64,000 bases of DNA from Lewinellaceae bacterium (GTDB taxonomy: Bacteria > Bacteroidota > Bacteroidia > Chitinophagales > Saprospiraceae): positions 186,001 through 250,000 of the forward strand of contig JACJXW010000009.1 in NCBI GenBank assembly GCA_020636405.1. Reading direction: 5' to 3'. The position numbers and the translations under genes were made by a program. Under the pieces are notes generated by a model. The model made no database searches. It saw only the letters and a program-made list of their open reading frames with translations, and was not told the DNA's origin. Shown piece after piece: positions 18,107 to 26,519 of this stretch (within the stretch, counting starts at the first letter, position 1; each line of letters opens with the position of its first letter).

Positions 18107-19504
18107 ATGAGTGAAGGAATGAAGGATCAAAGGAACGAATATGGTAATCATTCCTTTACGCCTTCATTCCTTCGTTCCCTGTCTCCCGGATACTGGGGGC
18201 TGGGGTTACTGTTTATACTATGTATTGCCGGCCTGGGTTACCTCCCCGGCCAGAGCGATTTTGCCTGGATCGCGGGCTTCCACACTGCCGCCTTCCTGTT
18301 GTATCTCCTCATTTACCGGAAGGCCGATAACCAGGCCGCCCTTTATTTTTTTCTGGGGGTGGCCCTCCTGGCCCGCCTTATACTGGTAGGCGCATTTCCA
18401 CAATTATCCGACGACATTTACCGCTTCGTCTGGGACGGGAGGCTGATCAATGAGGGCATCAATCCTTTCGCGCACCTGCCGTCCTATTACCTGGAGGAGG
18501 GCAACCAGGTGCCGGGCCTGGCCCCTGAGCTTTATGCCTTGCTCAACTCTCAGCAATACTTCACCATCTACCCGCCAGTAGCGCAGGCTACCTTTGCTCT
18601 GGCAACCTGGCTCTTTCCCGATAGCCTGTATGCCGCCTCGGTGGCGATGAAGGCCCCTCTTTTTTTATTTGAACTGGGCAGCCTGGCCCTGTTGGTGAAG
18701 CTGTTAGGCAAACTGGGGCTTCCGGAAAGGGGCGCCCTGCTTTACGCTCTCAACCCCATGATCCTGGTAGAAGTGATGGGCAACCTCCACTTCGAGGGGG
18801 CGATGATCTTTTTTTTACTGCTCAGTTTGTGGTGGCTGGTTGCTGGCAGGCCCGGGCCTTCCGCGCTGGCGATGGCGCTTTCGGTGGCCTCCAAGCTGCT
18901 GCCGCTGCTGTTCGGTTTTTTTCTGATCCGGCGCCTGGGGTTGCGGCGTAGTTTCGGGTATTTTGCCCTGATGGGTCTGGCCTTGTTGCTGCTTTTCTCC
19001 CCCTTGCTGGGCGGAGCTTTCTTTTCCGGTATGGGGAGCAGCCTTCGTCTGTATTTTCAGCGCTTCGAGTTTAATGGCAGCATCTATTATCTGTTGCGCT
19101 GGGTGGGCTATCAGATCTCCGGGTACAATCTCATTAAATACCTGGGGCCGGCGCTGGCGGCATGTACCTTCCTGGGCATCAGTATAGCGGCCCGCCGCGA
19201 CCGCCGGCAGGACTGGCGCAGCCTGCCCGGCCTGATGCTGTTCGCCATCTGCCTTTATCTGGCCTTTACCCCTACGGTGCACCCCTGGTACACCAGCCTG
19301 CCCCTGGTGCTGGCGCCCTTCACCCGCTTTCGCTTTCCAATTTTGTGGACAGCCCTGGCCAGCCTGACTTACATCAATTACAGTTATGCGGAGTACCACG
19401 AGCAGTTGGCAGTGGTGGCCCTGGAATACCTCATCGTGTATTCAGTAGCGATATGGGAATGGAGGAGCGGGAATAACTGGATGGTGGAGGTGGGAGTGGA
19501 ATAG
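18107..19504 (+). CDS. Polytopic membrane glycosyltransferase (GT87/mannosyltransferase-like)
   Basis: A 465-residue protein with about ten hydrophobic helices from residue 30 onward. A DDIYRFVWDGRLINEGINPF segment (about residues 103-122) matches the first periplasmic-loop Asp motif of polyprenol-phosphate-mannose-dependent GT-C enzymes. The C-terminal TPTVHPWYTSLPLVL segment is also typical of that group. The donor would be a lipid-linked sugar such as the product of the first GT2 gene. The first 28 codons are odd: they lie inside a DNA inverted repeat (arms 18113-18125 and 18161-18173), giving a polar MSEGMKDQRNEYGNHS extension. No later Met occurs before the first membrane helix. Confidence 0.8.
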   Translation: MSEGMKDQRNEYGNHSFTPSFLRSLSPGYWGLGLLFILCIAGLGYLPGQSDFAWIAGFHTAAFLLYLLIYRKADNQAALYFFLGVALLARLILVGAFPQLSDDIYRFVWDGRLINEGINPFAHLPSYYLEEGNQVPGLAPELYALLNSQQYFTIYPPVAQATFALATWLFPDSLYAASVAMKAPLFLFELGSLALLVKLLGKLGLPERGALLYALNPMILVEVMGNLHFEGAMIFFLLLSLWWLVAGRPGPSALAMALSVASKLLPLLFGFFLIRRLGLRRSFGYFALMGLALLLLFSPLLGGAFFSGMGSSLRLYFQRFEFNGSIYYLLRWVGYQISGYNLIKYLGPALAACTFLGISIAARRDRRQDWRSLPGLMLFAICLYLAFTPTVHPWYTSLPLVLAPFTRFRFPILWTALASLTYINYSYAEYHEQLAVVALEYLIVYSVAIWEWRSGNNWMVEVGVE

Positions 19505-19548
19505 GGTAGGCGGTAGAAATGTATGGAAATACCGGATTGTTTACGAGG

Positions 19549-19600
19549 GCCGGTTTTGATCGCTCCTTAAACTAGTCTGTGGGAAGCAACCAAAACCGGC
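19549..19600. terminator. Shared hairpin between convergent genes
   Basis: A perfect 10-bp inverted repeat GCCGGTTTTG (19549-19558) and CAAAACCGGC (19591-19600), with a 32-nt loop, lies between the plus-strand mannosyltransferase-like gene and the minus-strand rhodanese. Its place between convergent stops suggests a bidirectional 3'-end structure. Confidence 0.5.
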
Positions 19601-19702
19601 TTTAGGGATAGTTCAAATTTCTGTGTTTTTCAAAATATCCCTTGATTTTCAGGAATTTGCGAGCGGCGAACAGCGGATTTCGAACAGTCCCCGGCTTTAA
19701 CC

Positions 19703-20020
19703 TTACTTCAACAACGCATTCACCTGCCCTAAACTACCTGCATTATACGCTTCAATACCGTTCGCATTGAGGATCTGAGCGGCGATGCCGCTGCGGTTGC
19801 CTGAGCGGCAGTAGGCTACGATGGGCGCGTTCCAGCTTTTCATCTTCGACAACTGGCGCTGCAGGTCCTGCAACGGTATATTAATGGCCCCTTCGGCGTA
19901 TCCTTCGGCGAATTCCTGAGGCGTTCTCACATCGACCAGCCTGGCGCCGTTGGCAATCATGGTTTTAATATCTATAGCAGCGCTGCTGCCTCCAAATAAC
20001 TTCTGCATAATTTTGAGCAT
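19703..20020 (-). CDS. Single-domain rhodanese-like protein
   Basis: A 105-residue protein with one rhodanese domain: RLVDVRTPQEFAEGYAEGAI (residues 27-46) and the active-site loop YCRSGNRSG with catalytic Cys-71. It probably transfers sulfane sulfur or acts as a thiol-handling protein in the cytoplasm. The N-terminal 18 residues are short and weakly hydrophobic and do not form a clear signal. It lies convergent to the glycosyltransferase run and divergent from manA, with about 190 bases between the two starts. Confidence 0.85.
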   Translation of the reverse strand: MLKIMQKLFGGSSAAIDIKTMIANGARLVDVRTPQEFAEGYAEGAINIPLQDLQRQLSKMKSWNAPIVAYCRSGNRSGIAAQILNANGIEAYNAGSLGQVNALLK

Positions 20021-20214
20021 GTTTTTTTATTAACTGACAAAGAAACAAACAATCTGAGGCAAAGATACAGGAGGGAGAGGTATGCCGTCAGTGATAAAGG
20101 TTACGGTACATTTGTGAACCCCGCCGGGATCTTTACCGTATGATACGAAGCAATCATTCTATGTCCGACGGGCAAAACTTTGAATTGCCTGGAAAAAAAC
20201 AGAAATTTCACAAA

Positions 20215-21426
20215 ATGATCGACGTGAAAAAACAAGTACTATCCTTAAAAGGAGTCGTTCAGCACTATGCCTGGGGCGGGTTTGATTATTTGCCCGAACT
20301 ATTGGGTGTTGAGAACAAGGAACGCCAGCCTTTCGCCGAGTTATGGATGGGCGATCATCACCGCGGGCCGGCTATGGTCCAGGCGAATGGCCAGGCTCGT
20401 CCGTTGGACGAACTGCTGGAAGAACATCCTGCTTGGTTAGGCGCTGAAGTGAGAAAGGCCTTTGATGGGCGCCTGCCATATCTGTTCAAGGTGTTGGACG
20501 TCCGCCAGATGTTGTCTATTCAGTCTCATCCTACAAAAGCCCAGGCCGAAGCCGGCTTCCGGCGGGAAAACGAGCTGGGTATCCCGCTGGATGCACCGCA
20601 CCGCAATTTCAAGGACGACAACCACAAGCCGGAGGTTATGGTGGCTCTGACGGAGTTCTGGCTGCTCCACGGTTTCAAAAATGAGCAGGCTCTGATGCGC
20701 TGCCTGCAGGAAGTTCCGGAATTCAGCAGCCTGTTGTCCGTTTTTGCGGATCGCAGTATTTTCCAGCTGTACAAAGCTGTCATGGAAATGCCGCAACCGG
20801 AGGTAGACCGCCTGTTGCAGCCTATGGAGCAACGCCTGCGCCCCCTGGCCGAAGCGGGAAAGCTCGACAAGTCTCAGCCGGAATACTGGGCCATGCAGGC
20901 TTTCGATAACCACATGCTCGACGGCGGGCACTACGACCGGGGCGTCTTCTCCATCTTTTTCTTCAACCTGGTGAAAGTGAATCCCGGGGAAGGCATCTAT
21001 CAGGGCGCCGGTATCCCTCATGCTTACCTGGAAGGAGTGAATGTGGAACTTATGGCCAACTCGGATAACGTCTTTCGCGGCGGCCTGACCGTAAAGCATG
21101 TGGACGTCCCTCAATTGCTGAGCCATTTGGTATTTGACCCGGTCGACCCCAAGATATTGAAAGGGGAACCCATTTCGGAGGTAGAGTGGGTTTATCCTAC
21201 TCCTGCGCCTGACTTTCAGCTCAACCGCATCCGGCTCTCTTCGGGCCAGGTATACCGGCCGGAAGAGAGCCGGGGGGCAGAGATCGTGATCGTAACCCGG
21301 GGAAAAGTTACTGCGCCGGACGGAGCCAGCTTTTCCCGGGGCGAAGCCTTTTTTGTGCCTGCCGGGCAGGCTTATGTTGTGCAAGGCCAGGAACCGAGCG
21401 AGTTGTTTAAAGCGCTGGTGCCATAA
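20215..21426 (+). CDS. manA: Mannose-6-phosphate isomerase, class I
   Basis: A 403-residue type I phosphomannose isomerase interconverting mannose-6-phosphate and fructose-6-phosphate. Diagnostic features are VVQHYAWGG near the N terminus, zinc ligands in LSIQSHPTKAQAE (Gln-103, His-105), Glu-140 in HKPEVMVAL, and GIPHAYLEG later. ATG 20215 places the first motif at the usual distance; upstream in-frame ATGs at 20140 and 20161 would add a polar tail not typical of the family. A TACATTTG box at 20107-20114 is a plausible -7 element. It supplies mannose-phosphate to the mannosyltransferase-type genes nearby, or feeds mannose into glycolysis. Confidence 0.9.
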   Translation: MIDVKKQVLSLKGVVQHYAWGGFDYLPELLGVENKERQPFAELWMGDHHRGPAMVQANGQARPLDELLEEHPAWLGAEVRKAFDGRLPYLFKVLDVRQMLSIQSHPTKAQAEAGFRRENELGIPLDAPHRNFKDDNHKPEVMVALTEFWLLHGFKNEQALMRCLQEVPEFSSLLSVFADRSIFQLYKAVMEMPQPEVDRLLQPMEQRLRPLAEAGKLDKSQPEYWAMQAFDNHMLDGGHYDRGVFSIFFFNLVKVNPGEGIYQGAGIPHAYLEGVNVELMANSDNVFRGGLTVKHVDVPQLLSHLVFDPVDPKILKGEPISEVEWVYPTPAPDFQLNRIRLSSGQVYRPEESRGAEIVIVTRGKVTAPDGASFSRGEAFFVPAGQAYVVQGQEPSELFKALVP

Positions 21427-21500
21427 GGGGCATGCGGGCGTGATGGGGCTGTTGCCTGCCCAGTTGGCCAATGGAGAGATAATTTTATTGACTGAACAGG

Positions 21501-22613
21501 TTACCTCCTGAGAGACGCCGAATTCTCCAGCCCCTTCAGCGTGACATTATCTCGCCTAAACTTCTGCCCTTCCCGGTAGAACTCCAGGCTGATGCGGTCG
21601 CCAGGGCGGAATAAGGCCACCTGCTCCTGCAATTCGGGCACGGAGTTGGTTTTGATGCCGTTGACGCTGATGATCACATCCCCGGAGCGCAGGCCTGCTT
21701 CGGCGGCGCTGCTTTCGCGGCTCACATTGGTGATGTATACCCCGGCGACCAACGGCAGGGCCAGGTCGGCGGCAACCTCGTCGGTAACTTCCGAAATACC
21801 CACTCCGAGGATGGCGCGCTGCACTTCCCCGAACTCGCGAATATCACGGATGACCTTGCGGACCAGGTTGGCGGGAATGGCAAAGGAATAGCCTTCATAG
21901 CCGCCCGATTCACTGATGATGGCGGTATTGATGCCGATCAGTTCTCCCTGTTCGTTGACCAGGGCGCCGCCGCTGTTGCCGGGGTTGACCACTGCATCGG
22001 TCTGGATGAAGGACTCGATGGCATACGAACCCCTGAGGATATTGATGTTGCGGGCCTTGGCGCTCACAATGCCGGCAGTGACCGTAGACGACAGGTTGAA
22101 GGGGTTGCCTACGGCCATGACCCACTGCCCCACTTCCACGTTGTCCGAATCTCCGTAAGCGACGGGCCGGAGGTTGCGGGCTTCCACCTTGAGCAGGGCC
22201 AGGTCGGTGGTCTGGTCGGAACCTATCAGTTTGGCTTCCAGTTTGCGTTTGTCATAGAGGGTTACCTCAAAGTTGGAGCCATCTTCGACTACGTGATGGT
22301 TGGTAATGATGTACCCATCCGAAGAGATGATCACTCCGGAGCCGGAAGACATCCGGTAACCGCTTGCACTTTGAGTATTGATGTTTACCACTGCCGCCGT
22401 TACCAGCTTGGAGGTGGCCACAAAATCGACGGGAGGAAGCTGTGTCCATTCTCTGGGGTTGGTATTGACGGGCGTTTCTTCATTGCCGACGAGGCGCACC
22501 GGCTGGGCGGGCTCGGCCACGGCCACTGCCGGTTGATAGAACTGGTGAAAAAGGAAAAAGGAGAAAGAACTGCTAATCAACGCTACAAGGGCATTCACAA
22601 AGACATTCCTCAT
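21501..22613 (-). CDS. HtrA/Deg-family periplasmic serine protease with one PDZ domain
   Basis: A 370-residue S1C protease. A signal anchor (residues 8-30) precedes a trypsin-like domain with the catalytic triad His-107 (IITNHHVVED), Asp-137 (QTTDLALLKVE) and Ser-214 (NPGNSGGALVN). One PDZ domain follows at about 270-360 (AGVYITNVSRESSAAEAGL, SGDVIISVNG). With one PDZ and an N-terminal anchor it resembles DegS/HhoB-type proteins more than two-PDZ DegP. It would work in periplasmic protein quality control or envelope stress signalling. The gene stands alone. Confidence 0.92.
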   Translation of the reverse strand: MRNVFVNALVALISSSFSFFLFHQFYQPAVAVAEPAQPVRLVGNEETPVNTNPREWTQLPPVDFVATSKLVTAAVVNINTQSASGYRMSSGSGVIISSDGYIITNHHVVEDGSNFEVTLYDKRKLEAKLIGSDQTTDLALLKVEARNLRPVAYGDSDNVEVGQWVMAVGNPFNLSSTVTAGIVSAKARNINILRGSYAIESFIQTDAVVNPGNSGGALVNEQGELIGINTAIISESGGYEGYSFAIPANLVRKVIRDIREFGEVQRAILGVGISEVTDEVAADLALPLVAGVYITNVSRESSAAEAGLRSGDVIISVNGIKTNSVPELQEQVALFRPGDRISLEFYREGQKFRRDNVTLKGLENSASLRR

Positions 22614-22842
22614 GATTCTGGTGATTTAAGGTTCTCTTTAGAGGCCATGCAAAAAAAGATGAACTACAGGTGTAGGATAATTCTTCGCTGCCACCTCATC
22701 CAAGATAATATTCTATAACGGCTTTTTGTGGTAATAAATGATGGATAAAAATGCAAAATGTTGCTTATATGAACCCAAAAACCTCTGAATTAAAGAATAT
22801 ACAGGCCGGCTTTGGGCTGTAAACGGTATTTTCTCGTCCATT
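22614..22842. other. Leader of the protease gene and spacer
   Basis: No gene is seen. The AT-rich stretch at 22640-22790 is the probable promoter region of the minus-strand protease. Confidence 0.4.
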
Positions 22843-23025
22843 TTACGGCTGGGTGTAACTATTCAGCTATTCGCCGTTCGCAATTCGCCGTTCGCTAAAC
22901 TCTGCCTCAAAACCCGGATTTAGAGCAAAGAACTGGTTCCTTGAGTTTGGATTCCTGCAATAAGGGGCATAGTGCTGCGAATAGCGAACCGCTAAAAGCG
23001 AAATGCTGAATAGTTACGGCTGGGT
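22843..23025. repeat. Inserted element of about 159 bp with 12-bp flanking direct repeats
   Basis: The 12-mer ttacggctgggt occurs at 22843-22854 and again at 23014-23025, where it encodes the last three codons and stop of the acyl-CoA oxidase-like gene. Between the copies lies 159 bp whose ends are inverted repeats (aactattcagc at 22857-22867 and gctgaatagtt at 23004-23014). The inside carries GCGAAC/GTTCGC short repeats. The layout is that of an insertion with target duplication. Confidence 0.6.
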
Positions 23026-25335
23026 AATGATTTCCGCCCGCAGGCATTCCTGGGGGATTGAAAATGCCTCCACCAGTGCGCCGGCGTCCTGTCGCACGTT
23101 GACACAGCATTCATCTACGAGCCGCCGGATGGCTTTACTTTTCACGCCCGCCAGGTAATCGTTCTCCAGATACCATCCTTTGTGTTGTTCGATGGTATGC
23201 AGGGCGAAGAGCTGGCAAAGGCGCTGCAATGCTTCCCGGGGGCCTCCTTCCGTTTTTTCAGTGGCTTCGATGAATTGTTCCAGCGTCAGTCGTTCGGCGT
23301 AAGCTCCCGCCAGGGCGATCATATGGGTTTGACATTTCATGGCTGCATCATAGGCGCTAAGCCCTTCCCGTATCCATCCGCGGATGCGCTGAGACAGCGA
23401 TTCCAGCAGGCGCCGTTCCCTGAAGCGGAAAGCGTTGAGGTGAAATTCCTGGCTCAACAGGTGGGCGGGGCTGGTGTTGCGAATGACGACCGGGTTGCGT
23501 TCTGACAGGGCGGTAGTTACCCTGCCGGCAACAAAGCGCAGAACAGCCCGGTTGCCTTCTTCGTGAAATTCTTTGCGGAATTCAGAAAGGATCCCTTTTG
23601 CCACCAGTTGCATCAGCACCGTATTGTCGCCTTCGAAGGTGGTAAAGATATCGGTGTCGGCCTTCAGTTTGTCGAAGCGGTTTTCGGACAGATAACCCTT
23701 CCCTCCGCACGCTTCACGGCATTCCTGAAGGCAGGCGGTAGTGAACCAGGTGCTGTAAGCTTTTAGGGCAGCAGCCATGGCTTCTATTTCCCGGATGTCG
23801 TCCGGGGAGTGATTGACGTAGCGTTTGGTGAGGTACCCGAGGGTGAAGTGCAGGGCATAGGCCTTCGCCAGCAAGGGCATCAGGCGGCGTTGGTGGCTGG
23901 GATAGTCGAGCAGCAACACTTCGGGTTCGTGGAAGCTGGGCGCGAACTGCCGGCGTTTCAGGGCGTATTTCACGGCAATGGTGAGCCCTGTTTTGGCGGC
24001 GCTCAGCCCTGCCCGGGGTACGCAAACCCGTCCGCCCACCAGGGTGCCCAACATGGTGAAAAATCGGCGGGAAGGGTCGTCGATGGGGCTGCTGTAGACG
24101 CCTTCCGGGCTCACGTCGCCGAAGCGGTTCAGCAGGTTCTCGCGGGGTACCCGCACTGCGTCGAACCAGATGCGGCCGTTATCAACGCCGTTGAGCCCCA
24201 TTTTGTAACCGCAGTCCTCCACCTGTATACCGGGCAGCAACCTGCCTTTTTCGTCGCGCAGCGGCACCAGGATGGCGTGTACCCCGTGGTTTTCCCCTTG
24301 TACGATCAGTTGAGCAAACACAGTGGCCATGGCCCCGTGCAGCGCGTTGCCGATGTATTCCTTTCCCGCTTCCCGGGTAGGGGAGTGGATGAGGAACTCC
24401 CCGGTTTCGGGCAGATAAACGGCGGTGGTCTCCAGCCCGCGGACATTGGACCCGTGGCCGGTCTCGGTCATGGCAAAACAGCCGAGCAGTTTGCCTTTGC
24501 CGATAGCTTCCAGGTAACGATTGTGGTGCCTTTCGGTACCCAGCTGATGAATGCTGCCGCCGAACAGGCCGAATTGTACACCAAACTTTATCGTAAGGCT
24601 GAGGTCGAAATACCCCAGCATCTCGAAGGCCGTGGCGTAGGCGCCCATGTCATCCTGGCCGCCATTAGCGGAAGGATAAGCCAGCGCCCCCAGCCCTTGT
24701 TCGGCCAGCAGTTCTATCCAATGCAGTACCTGGCGGCGGTAGCTTTCCTTGTCTTGTGGTTCCGGATGGCGGAAAGCGGCGTCGCTCAGAAGGATGCGCA
24801 GGCGGTTTTTGAGCCCGGCCTCATCGGCGTCCAGCAAAGTGGCCATATCTGCCGGACGGAACCCGGCGCGTTGTTGCTCTGTCTGTTTGGCCTGCTCCCT
24901 GGAAGCCTCTGGAAAGAGCCAGCGGAACGTTTCGATGCTGATGCTGCTGAGGTTTTCCTCCAGTTCCCTGAGCTGGGCCTCAAATTCGGGGGCCGCCCAT
25001 TTTTTTCCTTCCGAGCGATTACCCTGTTCGGCCATATTGATGCCCAGGGTGGTGAGAGATAGGGGCGTTCCTTCCGGTATCCGGCCCGCCGCTCGCCGAA
25101 GTTCTATCTCCCAGTATTTGAACAATTGGGGAGAAGGCGGGCGCTGGGGGTCTGTCCATTGCAGGAGCACTTTTTTATCCTCTTCGGTAAGGAAGGTAGC
25201 CTTCGCCGCCTTTCCTTTAAGGATGCCGATCTCGGTTGGCGTGAGGACCCGGTCGGCCCAGGCGACGTAGAGCAGAGGGATCAGGCTTTGTACCCCGGGG
25301 GAGTAATTGAAGAGAAGGCTCGGTGGCTGGCTCAT
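23014..25335 (-). CDS. Acyl-CoA oxidase/dehydrogenase-like flavoenzyme with N-terminal TerB-like domain
   Basis: A 773-residue protein. Residues 1-110 form a helical acidic domain (IPLLYVAWADRVLTPTEIGI, LTEEDKKVLLQW) that resembles TerB/DnaJ-type domains. The rest is an acyl-CoA dehydrogenase fold: GCFAMTETGHGSNVRGLETT (FAD/substrate loop), a PRENLLNRFGDVSPEG loop, ACGGKGYLSENR, and IFTTFEGDNTVLMQLVAKG, the acyl-CoA oxidase signature carrying the catalytic Glu. The length and the last motif favour the peroxisomal-oxidase-like group, which would oxidise acyl-CoA to enoyl-CoA, perhaps with oxygen as acceptor. The gene is monocistronic. Its 3' end carries a flanking-repeat insertion just after the stop codon. 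Confidence 0.87.
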   Translation of the reverse strand: MSQPPSLLFNYSPGVQSLIPLLYVAWADRVLTPTEIGILKGKAAKATFLTEEDKKVLLQWTDPQRPPSPQLFKYWEIELRRAAGRIPEGTPLSLTTLGINMAEQGNRSEGKKWAAPEFEAQLRELEENLSSISIETFRWLFPEASREQAKQTEQQRAGFRPADMATLLDADEAGLKNRLRILLSDAAFRHPEPQDKESYRRQVLHWIELLAEQGLGALAYPSANGGQDDMGAYATAFEMLGYFDLSLTIKFGVQFGLFGGSIHQLGTERHHNRYLEAIGKGKLLGCFAMTETGHGSNVRGLETTAVYLPETGEFLIHSPTREAGKEYIGNALHGAMATVFAQLIVQGENHGVHAILVPLRDEKGRLLPGIQVEDCGYKMGLNGVDNGRIWFDAVRVPRENLLNRFGDVSPEGVYSSPIDDPSRRFFTMLGTLVGGRVCVPRAGLSAAKTGLTIAVKYALKRRQFAPSFHEPEVLLLDYPSHQRRLMPLLAKAYALHFTLGYLTKRYVNHSPDDIREIEAMAAALKAYSTWFTTACLQECREACGGKGYLSENRFDKLKADTDIFTTFEGDNTVLMQLVAKGILSEFRKEFHEEGNRAVLRFVAGRVTTALSERNPVVIRNTSPAHLLSQEFHLNAFRFRERRLLESLSQRIRGWIREGLSAYDAAMKCQTHMIALAGAYAERLTLEQFIEATEKTEGGPREALQRLCQLFALHTIEQHKGWYLENDYLAGVKSKAIRRLVDECCVNVRQDAGALVEAFSIPQECLRAEIITQP

Positions 25336-25502
25336 GATCAGGTGTTTTTACAGGAGCAGATATCCTACTTAATATTTTCAACAAGGCGGCCGGTGCATTG
25401 TTCTGGCCGGCGGTTCCGCAAGGGGTAATTGCTTTGTTTTTCCTCTCTGCCGCACAGGCCGGGAAAGTGGTTTTGTGCATTCACCTCTTTTGCCAAGAAC
25501 AA

Positions 25503-25529
25503 GGCCGTCCTGCAAGCAACAGGACGGCC
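25503..25529 (-). terminator. Intrinsic terminator of the glucosaminidase gene
   Basis: A perfect 10-bp GC-rich stem (GGCCGTCCTG and CAGGACGGCC) with a 7-nt loop, about 50 bases past the minus-strand stop at 25578 and followed on that strand by ttgttctt. Confidence 0.65.
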
Positions 25530-25577
25530 CTCGGACAATCATGAGAAAACCACTTATAGGAGAGTAAAAAAAGTCGT

Positions 25578-26381
25578 TTAGAACTGGTCCAGGTTATAGA
25601 GCTGGAATTTTTCAATGAGCTCGATGAGCTTATCGGCGTACCGGCTGTCGTCGGTATAACCTGAACGTTCGAGGGCTTTGGCCCATTTTTTATAGCTGTG
25701 GCCGGCATCGGACAGGCCCGGGTATTCATTCTGGAGCAGGAGGCTGTGGGCGCGCCAGTTTTCCCAGGCGCTATTGTAGTGCTGCCCGGCCAGCGGAGCG
25801 CCGAAGTGGTTATTGGCCTGCCGTGCCTGAGGATGGCCGCCGGCCTGGCTTTCGAGCAGCCCCTGCGCCATCTTTATGCTGGCCGGGATGCCGAACTTTT
25901 CCATTTCGGCGGCGGCCACTTTGCTGAATCTCTTGATATAGGCATGGGCCCGTTGTTCGTCTATCGGGCGGAGTCCGCCTTCGTTGCCCGCCTCCCGCAG
26001 GGCAATGGGCTGGGCCAGGGTCATCTGGCTGCTGTTCTCCGCATCGGAGGAGAAGCCCGACAACGGCGCCTTCATATTAATGGTGAATTGAATGTCCTTC
26101 TTGGTGACGATGAGTAACACGATCGCTATGAAGGCAATTTTGTACCAGGGCAGCCGAATGTCGCTGAAAATGCCGGCAGTCAAGCGGTGAAACTGATATT
26201 TGAGGGCGATCAACAATTTGTTGAGCCCCAGCCATAACCGGTGGAGGATCTCCCCCAGTGTGATGTCTGCCAGGAAACTGTTGTTTCCGCCGCGCCGGAT
26301 GTGCCGGGCCTGGTGGGAAAGCTGGCCCTTTTGTTTCTTTCCCTGGCGGATCTGTACATTATCGCGTCGATCGATACTCAT
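25578..26381 (-). CDS. Membrane-anchored glucosaminidase (GH73 family)
   Basis: A 267-residue protein. The start is ATG 26381 (MSIDRRDN); an upstream-open version would run through the divergent promoter region and is rejected. Residues 1-79 are basic and cytoplasmic, 80-94 a single membrane helix (KIAFIAIVLLIVTK), and about 140-267 a GH73 domain (FGIPASIKMAQGLLESQAGG with probable catalytic Glu-177, NNHFGAPL, WRAHSLLL, GYTDDSRYADKLIELI). It should cleave between GlcNAc and MurNAc in peptidoglycan. A promoter (TATATTTG box read on the minus strand at 26461-26468, with TTG at 26490-26492) overlaps two dyads that could be bound by the divergent S24 regulator. Confidence 0.88.
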   Translation of the reverse strand: MSIDRRDNVQIRQGKKQKGQLSHQARHIRRGGNNSFLADITLGEILHRLWLGLNKLLIALKYQFHRLTAGIFSDIRLPWYKIAFIAIVLLIVTKKDIQFTINMKAPLSGFSSDAENSSQMTLAQPIALREAGNEGGLRPIDEQRAHAYIKRFSKVAAAEMEKFGIPASIKMAQGLLESQAGGHPQARQANNHFGAPLAGQHYNSAWENWRAHSLLLQNEYPGLSDAGHSYKKWAKALERSGYTDDSRYADKLIELIEKFQLYNLDQF

Positions 26382-26434
26382 AACTTTCTGTTTTGGGAAA
26401 CTTTTTGTATCTTGAGCGGTGAAATTACATTTTC

Positions 26435-26496
26435 TTGTTGCTAAAAACCATTTTCTGCAACAAATATAAAACAAAAAGTTGTTTAATTTCAACTTT
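26435..26496. promoter_or_regulatory. Two dyads over the divergent glucosaminidase/repressor promoter
   Basis: Dyad 1 is TTGTTGC (26435-26441) with GCAACAA (26457-26463). Dyad 2 is AAAGTTG (26475-26481) with CAACTTT (26490-26496). Both contain GTTG...CAAC. On the minus strand a TAnnTTTG box (26461-26468) and a TTG (26490-26492), 21 bases apart, form a promoter for the glucosaminidase; dyad 1 covers the -7 edge and dyad 2 spans the -33 side. Confidence 0.55.
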
Positions 26497-26519
26497 AATA
26501 AAACATTTTTATTCAAAAA

